From positions 44,500 through 108,499 of the forward strand of contig JAQCGX010000006.1 of NCBI GenBank assembly GCA_027619975.1: a DNA stretch of 64,000 nt. Direction: 5' to 3'. The stretch's first letter is position 1. Each line of letters begins with the position of its first letter. Made by a program: the position numbers and the translations under genes. Below are positions 15,854 through 25,132 of the stretch, in pieces. The stretch is from Nitrospinota bacterium (GTDB lineage Bacteria; Nitrospinota; Nitrospinia; Nitrospinales; VA-1). The notes below the pieces were generated by a model. That model was not told the DNA's origin. It ran no database searches and saw only the letters and a list, made by a program, of their open reading frames with translations.

Positions 15854-17478
15854 TGACTGCCTTCAAAAAAGTCTGGCGAAAAGGCGATGTGTTTATCTGG
15901 TTGTCGGGCGCGGGCCTGGCTTTCTCCTTGATTTTGGTGGCGGGTTTGTTGTTCGCTATTTTTTTCAACGCCGCACAATTTTTCTGGCCACGCGAAACGG
16001 TCAGCTTTTATTTGCAGGACGGGCGCACCATTTTAGGAGAGGTGACCGGGCGCGAAGCCATCCCCAAGCCGGATAATCCAGAAGCACTTCCAAAACACAG
16101 GATTCAGGTCAAGCAGGGAAATCGTGATATTGGCGGGGCGGATTTTTTGTGGATCGACGAAGATGCGATTCAATCCACGCAAAAATCTGATGATTCGGTG
16201 GTGGTGGAAAGAAGGGAATGGGGCAATTTTTACGGGTACATTAAGGAAGTACGGGACCAGGGTAAAATTATCGCTGCGGGACCGGAAAAAGGCATGACCG
16301 CGATTCGGGAGCTTCTGCCCGCTGCCACGAATATTTACAAAAAGATCAAGAAGGTAGCCCGGAAGGATATCGGCGCCATCAACCATTCCCTGGAACAAAA
16401 CCGTCTCGACTTGAAAATCCTGGCGTTAAAAGGGGTCACCAGTGGGAAAAAAGTAGATCACCTGAAGGCCAAAGAAAAAGAGTTTCAAGAACAATACCAG
16501 GAACTGGAAGCCACTTTAAATCAATTGAGAAAAAGCCAAACGGCCGAAGTTGTTTTTAAGACCGCGGGCGGCATCGAAAAGGTCATTCCACTTTCACTGG
16601 TCATCCGTGTTTATGCTCCGAATACGTTTGGATGGCTGGATAATATAGAATTTTTTAGCTCGAAGATGTGGGAGTTTGTGCTCGATGAGCCCAGGGAGGC
16701 GAATACCGAGGGAGGCGTGTTTCCGGCAATTTTTGGGACAGTTATGATGGTCCTGGTCATGAGTTTGATAGCCACTCCACTGGGTGTGCTGGCGGCGTTT
16801 TATTTGCGGGAATATGCAAAGCAGGGTCCCATGGTCAGCGCGGTGCGCATTGCCGTGAATAATCTGGCAGGGGTTCCGTCCATTGTTTTTGGAGTGTTTG
16901 GAGTCGGATTTTTTATCTATTTTTTGGGTGGGTCCATCGACAGTTTTTTCTTTTCCGAATCTCTACCCACACCCACCTTCGGTACGGGGGGCATTTTATG
17001 GGCCTCTTTGACCATGGCCCTGCTGACGGTTCCGGTTGTGATCGTTTCGACGGAAGAGGGTTTGGCCTCGGTTTCAAACGGAATTCGGGAAGCGTCTTTG
17101 GCCCTGGGGGCGACTAAGTTTGAAACGACCTGGCGCGTGGTGTTGCCCGCCGTCATGCCTTCGATCCTCACGGGATTGATCCTGGCGATGGCCCGTGCGG
17201 CGGGGGAAGTGGCGCCGCTCATGGTCACCGGCGTGGTGAAACTGGCTCCCTCCCTTCCCGTGGATGGCCTCTGGCCATTTATCCACCTGGAACGAAAGTT
17301 CATGCATCTGGGGTTTCATATTTACGATGTCGGGTTTCAGTCGCCAAATGTAGATGCGGCCCGCCCGATGGTATTCACCACCACGTTATTGCTGATTGTG
17401 ATCATTTTACTGCTAAATTTTTCAGCCATTTTACTGCGCAACCGTCTGAGAAAAAATCTGGCGGTATCCGGTGTATAA
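15850..17478 (+). CDS. pstA: phosphate ABC transporter permease PstA, large form
   Basis: A 542-residue permease. A first helix (about 16-40) is followed by an insert of about 230 residues with a charged, coiled-coil-like stretch (VDHLKAKEKEFQEQYQELEA), then the permease core from about 290 with NNLAGVPSIVFGVFGVGFF and the coupling loop EASLALGATKFETTWRVVLPAVMPS. The insert pairs with the enlarged PstC, as in other large PstC/PstA systems. Its ATG overlaps the pstC stop (ATGA). pstB follows after 18 bases. Confidence 0.9.
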   Translation: MMTAFKKVWRKGDVFIWLSGAGLAFSLILVAGLLFAIFFNAAQFFWPRETVSFYLQDGRTILGEVTGREAIPKPDNPEALPKHRIQVKQGNRDIGGADFLWIDEDAIQSTQKSDDSVVVERREWGNFYGYIKEVRDQGKIIAAGPEKGMTAIRELLPAATNIYKKIKKVARKDIGAINHSLEQNRLDLKILALKGVTSGKKVDHLKAKEKEFQEQYQELEATLNQLRKSQTAEVVFKTAGGIEKVIPLSLVIRVYAPNTFGWLDNIEFFSSKMWEFVLDEPREANTEGGVFPAIFGTVMMVLVMSLIATPLGVLAAFYLREYAKQGPMVSAVRIAVNNLAGVPSIVFGVFGVGFFIYFLGGSIDSFFFSESLPTPTFGTGGILWASLTMALLTVPVVIVSTEEGLASVSNGIREASLALGATKFETTWRVVLPAVMPSILTGLILAMARAAGEVAPLMVTGVVKLAPSLPVDGLWPFIHLERKFMHLGFHIYDVGFQSPNVDAARPMVFTTTLLLIVIILLLNFSAILLRNRLRKNLAVSGV

Positions 17479-17496
17479 TGAGGGAATCGGAAAAAT

Positions 17497-18360
17497 ATGT
17501 CTTTAATAAAACTAAAAGAAATCATGAAAGACTCGAACGCCAATTCTGAAAATATTGATACTGAAGGAAGGACGGTAATCGGGAAGCCCCGATTGCCCGG
17601 TTTGGAACATCCAATGGTGGAGATCGAAAATCTGAATTTCTACTATGGTGAAAAGTGGGCGCTTAATGATGTTTCCATGATCATCCCGAAAAATAAGGTC
17701 ACCGCCTTTATCGGTCCTTCCGGCTGCGGCAAATCGACTCTTTTGCGTTGTCTCAACCGCATGAACGATCTGGTGGAGGGCGCAAGAATGGAGGGAGTCA
17801 TTCGGATCGGAGGTTTGGATCTTCACCGACAGTCCGAAGACGTGAGCCTGTTGCGCAAGCGAGTGGGTATGGTTTTTCAAAAATTCAATCCGTTTCCAAA
17901 AACCATTTTTGAAAATGTCGCGTATGGTCCAAGAATCCACGGGCTCAAAGACAAATCCAAGTTGCCGGAAATTGTTGAGAAAAGTCTCAAATCGGTGGCC
18001 TTGTGGGATGAGGTTAAAGACCGTCTGAACGAAAGCGCCCTGGCTTTATCCGGCGGGCAACAACAGCGTCTGTGCATTGCCCGCGCCATAGCGGTGGAAC
18101 CGGAGGTTCTTTTGATGGATGAACCCTGCTCCGCTCTGGACCCTTTGTCGACAGCAAAGATCGAAGAGTTAGCCTTCGAGCTGAAAGAGAAGTATACGAT
18201 TGTTATTGTGACCCACAACATGCAGCAGGCGTCTCGAATCGCCGATTTTACAGGGTTCATGCTGTTGGGGAATTTGATGGAGTTTGGGCTCACCGACCGC
18301 ATGTTCACCAAACCGAAGAAAAAAGAAACTGAAGATTATATTACCGGACGATTCGGATAA
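17497..18360 (+). CDS. pstB: phosphate ABC transporter ATP-binding protein PstB
   Basis: ATPase subunit of the Pst importer, 287 residues. Walker [12 protein letters not shown] near 71, Q-loop [10 protein letters not shown], signature [15 protein letters not shown], Walker [14 protein letters not shown] and H-loop [13 protein letters not shown], all typical of PstB. The N-terminal 40 residues before [12 protein letters not shown] are polar and not part of the fold; an internal ATG at 17524 is a possible alternative start. Fourth gene of the operon. Confidence 0.94.
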   Translation: MSLIKLKEIMKDSNANSENIDTEGRTVIGKPRLPGLEHPMVEIENLNFYYGEKWALNDVSMIIPKNKVTAFIGPSGCGKSTLLRCLNRMNDLVEGARMEGVIRIGGLDLHRQSEDVSLLRKRVGMVFQKFNPFPKTIFENVAYGPRIHGLKDKSKLPEIVEKSLKSVALWDEVKDRLNESALALSGGQQQRLCIARAIAVEPEVLLMDEPCSALDPLSTAKIEELAFELKEKYTIVIVTHNMQQASRIADFTGFMLLGNLMEFGLTDRMFTKPKKKETEDYITGRFG

Positions 18361-18378
18361 ATAAAGAGGACGATGATT

Positions 18379-19077
18379 ATGGCAAGACATCCCAAACATC
18401 TGGAAAAGGAAATTGAAAACCTCAAGGAAAAGATTCTGTCTTTGGGGGCGAGTGTAGAGGCCAGCGTTCAGCGAGCGGCGAGATCTCTGACGCAAAGAGA
18501 CTCTGTCCTGGCTTTAAAAGTCATTGATTCCGATTTTGAAATTGATCAGATGGAAGTGGTTGTTGAAGAGGAATGTCTCAAGATCCTGGCACTTCATCAG
18601 CCCGTCGCCAACGACTTGCGGCTGATCATTTCCATCCTTAAAATCAATAACGATCTGGAAAGAATCGGGGATCTGGCGGTGAACATCGCTGAGCGGGCGG
18701 TTTATCTGTCCACGCACAGTAAGTTGGATATTCCTTTCGATTTTCAGGACATGGCCGAAAAAACACAAATCATGCTCAAGGGCAGTCTGGATGCTCTGGT
18801 CAATCAGGACGTGAAACTTGCGCGGCAGGTGTGCCAGGCGGACGATGAAGTCGATGCGATGAACCGGGAGGTTTTTACCCTGATTGAAGCCGAGATAAAA
18901 AAAAACCCCGAGCATTTGAACAGCTTGATCCAGCTACTTTCCGCCTCCCGTTATCTGGAGCGGGTGGCCGATCACGCGACCAACATCGCCGAGGATGTCA
19001 TTTATATGGTGGAAGGCGAAATCATCCGACACTTCAATAAATTAACGGAAAGGACGACCAAATTTTCTAAAGAATAA
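18379..19077 (+). CDS. phoU: phosphate transport regulator PhoU
   Basis: All-helical regulator of 232 residues with two PhoU repeats. The metal-binding type motifs appear as VEEECLKILALHQPVANDLR / LERIGDLAVNIAE and later YLERVADHATNIAEDVIYM. PhoU restrains PhoR and the Pst transporter when phosphate is plentiful. AGAGGA stands eight bases before the ATG at 18379 and only two before an ATG at 18373; I prefer 18379. Last gene of the operon, convergent with the DUF1566 gene. A GCCAAG/CTTGGC hairpin follows without a T run. Confidence 0.93.
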   Translation: MARHPKHLEKEIENLKEKILSLGASVEASVQRAARSLTQRDSVLALKVIDSDFEIDQMEVVVEEECLKILALHQPVANDLRLIISILKINNDLERIGDLAVNIAERAVYLSTHSKLDIPFDFQDMAEKTQIMLKGSLDALVNQDVKLARQVCQADDEVDAMNREVFTLIEAEIKKNPEHLNSLIQLLSASRYLERVADHATNIAEDVIYMVEGEIIRHFNKLTERTTKFSKE

Positions 19078-19144
19078 TTCCTTAAAGGCCAAGTGAAGAC
19101 GGCTTGGCTGACGGTGGATTTGGTTGATGGGCTTGAAGGTAATT

Positions 19145-19765
19145 TTATTTCGTGTTTCGGACGGCGCGGACGCCTCCCTTTTTGCACATAGTGAGTCGGC
19201 GCGTGTGGGCCATTCCGGTGACGAAATAAAAAGTTCGGGTGCAACATTCCTCCAGGTTGGTTTTGTGGTAATCCGAAGACCAGTACCAGTAAGCGGCGCC
19301 ATCGGCGAACTTTTCATCCAGAGCCAGTGGATTTTCAGGGTCATGATCCATGCTGATGTTATTTTCCTTGGTGTTGTCATAAATTTTGGCCAGCTCAAAA
19401 ATAGCAGGCAGTCGCCAATCTTCGTGTCCACCCGTTTTTAGATTCTTGACATACTCCACCGCCTGATGCCAGTTCAAACATTTCCCCAAATGCGCGTAAC
19501 TGTCCTTGTGCGTCCATATCAATTTCGAGTCCGCGTCGCTTAGTGTCCCATCGCCATTATCGATCAAATGAATCTTTGACTCCGGCGGCGGGGGTGGGAC
19601 ATAGGTGGGCGCCTCATAGGCAGCTCTTGGGCCGATATCCATAACACCTGCTAAACTGGTGTTGGGAAAAAACAGAGCCAGGAAAATAAACGGCAACGCC
19701 ATGTTACCGAGTCTCAATATTTTTTGTTTTACTTCATTTGAGTTCATTGACATGGGGGGCGACAT
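19145..19765 (-). CDS. secreted DUF1566 (Lcl C-terminal-like) domain protein
   Basis: A 206-residue exported protein. A signal sequence with hydrophobic core MALPFIFLALFF lies about residues 22-35, and a Pro-rich linker YVPPPPPESK follows. The DUF1566 core (about 65-205) shows DNGDGTLSDADSKLIWTHKD, the NWHQAVEYVKNLKTGGHEDWRLPAIFELAKI motif split over its centre, and WYWSSDYH. Two Cys in LEECCTRTF are notable. Function is unknown; such domains occur in surface or periplasmic proteins. AGG lies before the ATG at 19765; an ATG at 19747 is also possible. Convergent with phoU. Confidence 0.75.
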   Translation of the reverse strand: MSPPMSMNSNEVKQKILRLGNMALPFIFLALFFPNTSLAGVMDIGPRAAYEAPTYVPPPPPESKIHLIDNGDGTLSDADSKLIWTHKDSYAHLGKCLNWHQAVEYVKNLKTGGHEDWRLPAIFELAKIYDNTKENNISMDHDPENPLALDEKFADGAAYWYWSSDYHKTNLEECCTRTFYFVTGMAHTRRLTMCKKGGVRAVRNTK

Positions 19766-19890
19766 GGGCCGCCTATTCGTTGTCGAGTTTTGTCCGGGCC
19801 ATTTTTTGTCCCGGAAATCCCAGTATATTACACCCGGCCCGGCCCAGGGTGAAGAGAATTGCCCCGGATTGAATGGTTTTTAAATTCCAA

Positions 19891-22488
19891 TCAGCCATCG
19901 GCTTGCCGAAGGGTCTTAAAAGGTTTGTTTTTTAAGACATCCAGACTGCTCAGGATGCCGGTCCCGGTGGTGAGCAGAACGCTCAGAGCTACCGTCCACA
20001 ACAGGACGGAGGGATAGAGGTGCCACTCAGATTTGACCAGGTATTTCATGACTCCCCATGCCAGCAGGCAGGACAACCCGGCACCCATGATTCCGGAAAC
20101 AATGCCTAAAATTGCGTACTCGATTCCAAGGATGCTGGCCACTGCCTGGCGGCGGGCTCCAAGAATTTTAAGAATGGCCGATTCTTTCAGCCGTCGATAC
20201 TTGGTGGAGGCGATCGATCCGGAAAGGATGATCAGCCCGGACAATATGCTGAACCCGGACATGAAATCGACCAGGGTTTTTAATTTGCCGACCACCGATT
20301 CCACGGTGTTGACGATATCGCGTGTGCTTAAAGCCGTGACGTTGGGCAATTGATCGACCACCGCCTGCTGAAGCGCAAGTTCCTTTTCTTCCGAAACATT
20401 TACCGTGGCGACATAGGTGATCGGCGCGCCATCCAGAGCACCGGGTGAAAATATCATATAAAAATTGGTGCGCATGTTGCGCCAGTTCACCTTGCGGATA
20501 CTGGTGACGGGGGCGCTGATCGGGATGCCTTGAATCTCTATGGTGAGTTCAGACCCTATGGTGAGCCCCAGCCTTTGGGCCGCGTCCTCCTCAACGGAAA
20601 CCTGGGGAATGGAAGCCTCTTTTTCGCTCCACCATTTACCTTCGACGATCTTGTTGTCCTTTGGCGGCGGACCGCTCATGTGGGTGAGCACGAAACTGCG
20701 GGTGATGAACCATTCTTCCTCGCTCCGGTTCTTATATTGCCAGTCGGCGGTTTTTTTACCATTGGCGCTGTACAAGCGCGAGCGAATCAAGGGAATCAAT
20801 TCGCGTTCGGCTTCGGGGGCGGTTTGATCGAGAATTTTTGTAAAGCGTTCGGTTTGATCCGACTGGATGTCGATGTAAAAATAATTGGGCGGATTGATTT
20901 CGGTATTGGATTTTAACATCGAGAGCATGTCCATCTGCACCAGGCGAACGGTGAGCACCAGCATGATGCCCAACCCCAGACAAGTGATGATGGAAGCCGC
21001 CTGATTGTTAGGGCGGTAGAGATTGGAAAGCCCATAACGGCGCGTCATGGATTGGGGCGGCGGGACTTTGCGCAGGATTTTTAATAAACCGAGTGCAACC
21101 GCTCTCAGGATCAACGTCGCGAGGATCAGAGCGAGAAGAAATATTGCGCCGCGTTTCACCGACTCCGCCTGCCAGAAAATGATCAGCGCCAATCCTGTCA
21201 TCATCGTGATTCCAGCTGTCCAGCGTTCGCGTCGGCTCCCCTGTGCGATTTCCTCCTCTTCGAAGTTGCGGCGAAACAGTCTGAGCGGTCGCGTCTTGAC
21301 CGCCAGGATCAACGGCCACGCGCAGAATAATAGAGTGGTCAGCATCCCCAGGCACAATGACTGCGCCGCAGGTAACCAGTAAAAACCCGGCTGAAATTCG
21401 ATGTTCAATAAACCCGCGAGTTTCTCAGGCAACAGATACAAGGCGGCGTAACCGAGGCTCACGCCCAGCAAACTTCCAATCAACCCTAAGAGCAGAGATT
21501 GTAATAAGTAAACTTTCAAAATGGTTCGCGATGAAGCGCCCATACAATTGAGGATGGCGATGGTGTCCAGTTTTTGCGCCATGAAGGTGCGGATGATCAT
21601 GGCCACGCCGATGCCGCCCATGATCAGGGCGATGACCCCCAGGGCCCCGAGATACTGGCCCATGCGTTCGATGGAGTCGGTGAGCGACGATTGCATGTCC
21701 TTGTATGTGCGAAACCGCAGGGATTTGTCCTCAAGACCGGCCTTCAAGATATCGACGGCTGTGTCCGGCGGCAAGGACTCGGGAAGGCGGATCAGGGTGC
21801 GATGTTTGACCCGGCTTCCAGGCTGGATCAATTCGGTGGCATCGAGCGTCGCCTGCGATACGAACACGCGTGGACCGATGCTGAAAGCGCGGGATATTCG
21901 ATCCGGTTCGGCCATAACCGTTGCGATGATGCGAATCTTAGTTTTTCCAAGGCTGAAGGTGTCGCCTACTTTGAGGTGGGTGCGCATCAAAAACGAGGGT
22001 TCGACGATGGCGCCATGATCGGCAAGGGAATCGGCAATCGGTTGCTGAGGGGCGGTTTGCAATTCTCCGTACAGAGGATAATGAGGTGGAGCCAGCGGAA
22101 TCGATTTCAGTTCAACGATCAGCGAACCGGAATCATTGCCGTCCGTATTTCCTGATTTCTTATAGCGGGCCATGCCATGCAGTTCTTTGATAAAAACAAA
22201 ATCCGTATCAGGGGGCAGGGCCTGTTTCTGAAATTCCCGATCTTTTGCAGTCTGCTCCCAGCTTCCCTGGATGGCGATGTCCGCTGCCAGCAGGCTTTTG
22301 GATTCCCTGTTGACGGCGTTGTTCAGGATATTGGCCAGGCTTTTGATGGTCATCACCGCGCCGACGCCGATGGCAATGCAAATGATGAAAAAAATAAAGC
22401 GTTTCCAGGCGCCGCGAAACTCAGCCATTACCAAGGTTGCTATTTGCGCAGGGTTGAGCTGACCTTGTTGCTTGCCAGCGCTACTCAT
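19891..22488 (-). CDS. ABC transporter permease, YbbP/FtsX type
   Basis: A large inner-membrane permease of 865 residues. A helix at about 33-54, a long periplasmic segment, a first FtsX-type three-helix unit about 275-400 (MGGIGVAMIIRTFMAQKLDTIAIL), further helices about 430-530, a second periplasmic part and a final FtsX unit about 740-850 (LKESAILKILGARRQAVASILGIEYAILG is its coupling region). This architecture belongs to the YbbP-like branch of the MacB/LolCDE superfamily, which extrudes or extracts envelope substrates. It overlaps the upstream ATPase gene by four bases. The ATPase, this permease and the divergent TesA-like esterase form the tesA-ybbA-ybbP arrangement known from E. coli. 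Confidence 0.85.
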   Translation of the reverse strand: MSSAGKQQGQLNPAQIATLVMAEFRGAWKRFIFFIICIAIGVGAVMTIKSLANILNNAVNRESKSLLAADIAIQGSWEQTAKDREFQKQALPPDTDFVFIKELHGMARYKKSGNTDGNDSGSLIVELKSIPLAPPHYPLYGELQTAPQQPIADSLADHGAIVEPSFLMRTHLKVGDTFSLGKTKIRIIATVMAEPDRISRAFSIGPRVFVSQATLDATELIQPGSRVKHRTLIRLPESLPPDTAVDILKAGLEDKSLRFRTYKDMQSSLTDSIERMGQYLGALGVIALIMGGIGVAMIIRTFMAQKLDTIAILNCMGASSRTILKVYLLQSLLLGLIGSLLGVSLGYAALYLLPEKLAGLLNIEFQPGFYWLPAAQSLCLGMLTTLLFCAWPLILAVKTRPLRLFRRNFEEEEIAQGSRRERWTAGITMMTGLALIIFWQAESVKRGAIFLLALILATLILRAVALGLLKILRKVPPPQSMTRRYGLSNLYRPNNQAASIITCLGLGIMLVLTVRLVQMDMLSMLKSNTEINPPNYFYIDIQSDQTERFTKILDQTAPEAERELIPLIRSRLYSANGKKTADWQYKNRSEEEWFITRSFVLTHMSGPPPKDNKIVEGKWWSEKEASIPQVSVEEDAAQRLGLTIGSELTIEIQGIPISAPVTSIRKVNWRNMRTNFYMIFSPGALDGAPITYVATVNVSEEKELALQQAVVDQLPNVTALSTRDIVNTVESVVGKLKTLVDFMSGFSILSGLIILSGSIASTKYRRLKESAILKILGARRQAVASILGIEYAILGIVSGIMGAGLSCLLAWGVMKYLVKSEWHLYPSVLLWTVALSVLLTTGTGILSSLDVLKNKPFKTLRQADG

Positions 22489-23189
22489 TGTGCGGGAGAC
22501 CGGGAAGCTGATGCGGCGGCAGGTTTCGTGTCTGTAATGAGAATCCCGTCGGCCATGGTCAGGATGCGTTGGGTTTTGGCGGCAATACCGGGTTCATGCG
22601 TGACCAAGATAATGGTCGTCTGTTTCACCCGGTGCAACTCCAAAAGCAATCCTAAAATATGTTCGCTGTTTTTGGAATCCAGATTGCCGGTGGGTTCGTC
22701 CGCCAGAATGATTTCCGGTTCGTTGATGAACGCCCTCGCCAGACAAAGCCGCTGTTGTTCGCCGCCGGACATCTGTGCGGGGTAATGGTGCATCCGCTCT
22801 TCCAGCCCGACCATGCCCAAAAGGTCTTGTGATTTTTTTTTAGGGCTTGGAGTCCCGTTCAATTCTCCGGCCAGGACCACGTTTTCGAGAGCCGTCAGTG
22901 TGGGGATGAGATGGAAATTCTGGAAAATAAAACCGAAGCGCCGGGCGCGCAGGGCGGCTAGTGCATCTTCGTTCAGTTTTGTGATATCCTGATCGTCGAT
23001 CACTATTTTTCCGCTGGTGGGCGCATCGAGTCCGGCTATCAGGCTGAGCAAGGTGGTTTTGCCACTTCCCGAAGCACCGATCACGGAGACGAATTGTCCG
23101 CTGGGTATCGTAAGATCAATGCCGTTTAAAATGTCTACCCGATGCCCGCCACCATAGAGGCTCTTTCTTAATTGACTGATTTGGATCAC
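22485..23189 (-). CDS. ABC transporter ATP-binding protein, YbbA/LolD type
   Basis: ATPase of 234 residues. Walker A GASGSGKTTLLSLIAG near 36, Q-loop FIFQNFHLIPTLTALENV, signature MSGGEQQRLCLARAF, Walker B IILADEPTGNLD and H-loop LVTHEPGIA: the MacB/LolD/YbbA pattern. Coupled to the permease by an ATGA overlap. It starts 53 bases from the divergent esterase gene. Confidence 0.9.
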   Translation of the reverse strand: MIQISQLRKSLYGGGHRVDILNGIDLTIPSGQFVSVIGASGSGKTTLLSLIAGLDAPTSGKIVIDDQDITKLNEDALAALRARRFGFIFQNFHLIPTLTALENVVLAGELNGTPSPKKKSQDLLGMVGLEERMHHYPAQMSGGEQQRLCLARAFINEPEIILADEPTGNLDSKNSEHILGLLLELHRVKQTTIILVTHEPGIAAKTQRILTMADGILITDTKPAAASASRSPAQ

Positions 23190-23242
23190 CGCGAATTTCC
23201 TTTTGAGTTTATATTGGGTTCTATTTATTCTAATATAAAACT

Positions 23243-23923
23243 ATGACCGACTATACCCCCTGTTTTGGGTTGCAACCGATTTTTAGATGGCGCGGACTCA
23301 TAACGAGCGGCCTGTTTTTTTTGTTCCTTGTTTTCACCCCTTTAATAGTGGAAGGAGAGACCCCTCCCGTGATTTTGGCGTTTGGTGACAGTTTGACCGC
23401 AGGTCATGGTGTGCAGCAGCAGGGGAGTTATCCTTCGCGTCTGCAAGTGATTTTGCAGGAGAAGGGGTATCCGCATCGAGTCGTCAATGCCGGGGTGAGT
23501 GGCGATACCACAGCCGGCGGTGTCCGGCGCATTTCCTGGCTGCTCAAGCACAAGCCCAGTATCGTGATTCTTGCTCTGGGCGCCAACGACGGTCTGCGCG
23601 GGCTGGCCATCCCTGAAATGTATTCCAATTTGAAAATGATCATCGAGATTTGCCAGGAACACAATGCCCGGGTGCTGTTAGCCGGTATGAAAATTCCGCC
23701 CAATTTTGGGGAAAAATATTCTCAGGAGTTTGTGGACGTGTATTCCAGGCTGTCGCGGGAATTTGAAATTCCGCTATTGCCGTTTCTTTTGGAAGGGGTG
23801 GCGGCGAAGCGAGAATACACGCAGGCTGACGGAATTCATCCTCTCAGTTCCGGATATAAAATCGTGACCGCAACCGTATGGAAACATCTCGAACCCATGC
23901 TCTCTTCGGTCTCTTCTAAGTAG
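23243..23923 (+). CDS. SGNH-family arylesterase / lysophospholipase, TesA-like
   Basis: A 226-residue exported esterase. The N-terminal hydrophobic segment GLFFLFLVFTPLIVEG (about 22-38) is a signal peptide or anchor. The four SGNH blocks are all present: FGDSLTAGHG (catalytic Ser), GVSGDTTAGG (Gly), GANDGLRG (Asn) and DGIHP (Asp and His). E. coli TesA hydrolyses thioesters and lysophospholipids in the periplasm; the substrate here is not known. Divergent from the YbbA/YbbP-like genes, the same neighbour set as in E. coli. Confidence 0.88.
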   Translation: MTDYTPCFGLQPIFRWRGLITSGLFFLFLVFTPLIVEGETPPVILAFGDSLTAGHGVQQQGSYPSRLQVILQEKGYPHRVVNAGVSGDTTAGGVRRISWLLKHKPSIVILALGANDGLRGLAIPEMYSNLKMIIEICQEHNARVLLAGMKIPPNFGEKYSQEFVDVYSRLSREFEIPLLPFLLEGVAAKREYTQADGIHPLSSGYKIVTATVWKHLEPMLSSVSSK

Positions 23924-23932
23924 GCTGTTGGG

Positions 23933-25033
23933 TCACTTGATTTCTGCAAGGAATTTCATCAACCGCGTATAACAAGTGCCGCCCTGCAACACGTTGCGAG
24001 CGGCATCGTATCCTTCTTGTAGGCTCTTGAACATTCCCAATAGATAACAGAGCGTCCCGGCGTGACAGGCGATGAGTGGAGCCGCCGGACCCTGATTATT
24101 TTTGAGAGCTGTTTCTCCCCACTCGGATAAAAATTCCAGGGTGGAGGTTTCTTTTTTAAGATCCTGAAAAGTCCCTTTAACAAGATCGCAAGTCTCAGGC
24201 TTCAGCAGGTTTTCTAAAACCAGTTTCTTCTCAATCGGCTCTTTATCTCCCGAATCAATAAACACGCGCGCATCTTTGTGGACTCCAAAAAATGTAGTGC
24301 CTTCCACACCGTTTCCTAAAATAGTTTTGTCGAATCCGCTCAATCGCGCCACCGCCAGCATGGAAATTTCATAACCTTTATGAAAATATCCGCTGGCCAG
24401 GAAGTTGCCACCCGGCTTGGATTTTACGGGCATCAGCATTTTTTCCAGCGTGGCCAGCATCGGGCGTTTGACGATTTCCCGGCGCATGTCGCGCAAACCT
24501 TCAAGTGCAGGATTTGTGTGCCGAGTGCTGAGAAATGCAAACCGGTATTTTTTTAGCAGAGTGATTCGTTTTTCACCGCTGTCGCTGAAGGACACGCCAT
24601 AATGGTTGCCGAGAAGATCTTCAAAGGTGATGCCGAATTTTGGCGGCAGGGAGTGGGTCGAATGCCCGTAAGCGGGCAACCCCATTGCCGCCAGAACGGG
24701 CACAGTGAAAAAACCGAAATAAGGCACGCGGTTGAAGCCATCGAACGGATCGGCAATTTGCAGGATTTTTTCAAAGGGAATCTCGTGTTTGATCGTGGTT
24801 TTATCGAGGGCCTGCCAATAGCCGATATTTTCTTCCACGGTTTCCAGTTTCATGCGCGCGGCGATGAGAAATATCCCCGCTCGTATCTGTGAGACGGAAC
24901 CGTTCAAGATAGATAAAAGCCCATCCTCAGCCTCTTCACGGGTCAGGTCTTTGCTCATTTTGGGCCCGGTGGCGATTTTTTGCAGGTAGCCCTGCATCCT
25001 TTGTTCTGGATCTGAGTGGGGGGTGTTGTCCAT
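23933..25033 (-). CDS. TrpD-like (anthranilate phosphoribosyltransferase family) protein, likely non-canonical
   Basis: A 366-residue protein with the TrpD fold order: a helical N-domain (LTREEAEDGLLSILNGSVSQIRAGIFLIAARMK is its start), then the alpha/beta domain with HTNPALEGLRDMRREIVKRP and GNGVEGTT. The PRPP-binding GTGGD loop expected near residue 100 is replaced by DPFDGFNRVPYFGFF, and the KHGNR equivalent reads YGHSTHS. Catalysis as in tryptophan synthesis is therefore unlikely; it resembles the TrpD2/YbiB branch, whose E. coli member binds nucleic acids. No trp genes are nearby. It ends nine bases from the esterase gene on the opposite strand. Confidence 0.7.
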   Translation of the reverse strand: MDNTPHSDPEQRMQGYLQKIATGPKMSKDLTREEAEDGLLSILNGSVSQIRAGIFLIAARMKLETVEENIGYWQALDKTTIKHEIPFEKILQIADPFDGFNRVPYFGFFTVPVLAAMGLPAYGHSTHSLPPKFGITFEDLLGNHYGVSFSDSGEKRITLLKKYRFAFLSTRHTNPALEGLRDMRREIVKRPMLATLEKMLMPVKSKPGGNFLASGYFHKGYEISMLAVARLSGFDKTILGNGVEGTTFFGVHKDARVFIDSGDKEPIEKKLVLENLLKPETCDLVKGTFQDLKKETSTLEFLSEWGETALKNNQGPAAPLIACHAGTLCYLLGMFKSLQEGYDAARNVLQGGTCYTRLMKFLAEIK

Positions 25034-25132
25034 AAGTCACTTTATTTTAAAGGCATCGTGGATCAATTTGTAAAACTGAGGTATCATATTCTGCATGATT
25101 CATAATAAAAATGTAAATGGTTAAAGGTGTCG

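Noticed and set aside
21521..22155. Plus-strand frames of 165 and 193 codons opposite the ABC permease
   Set aside because: No ribosome site or recognisable motif; fully inside the permease gene.
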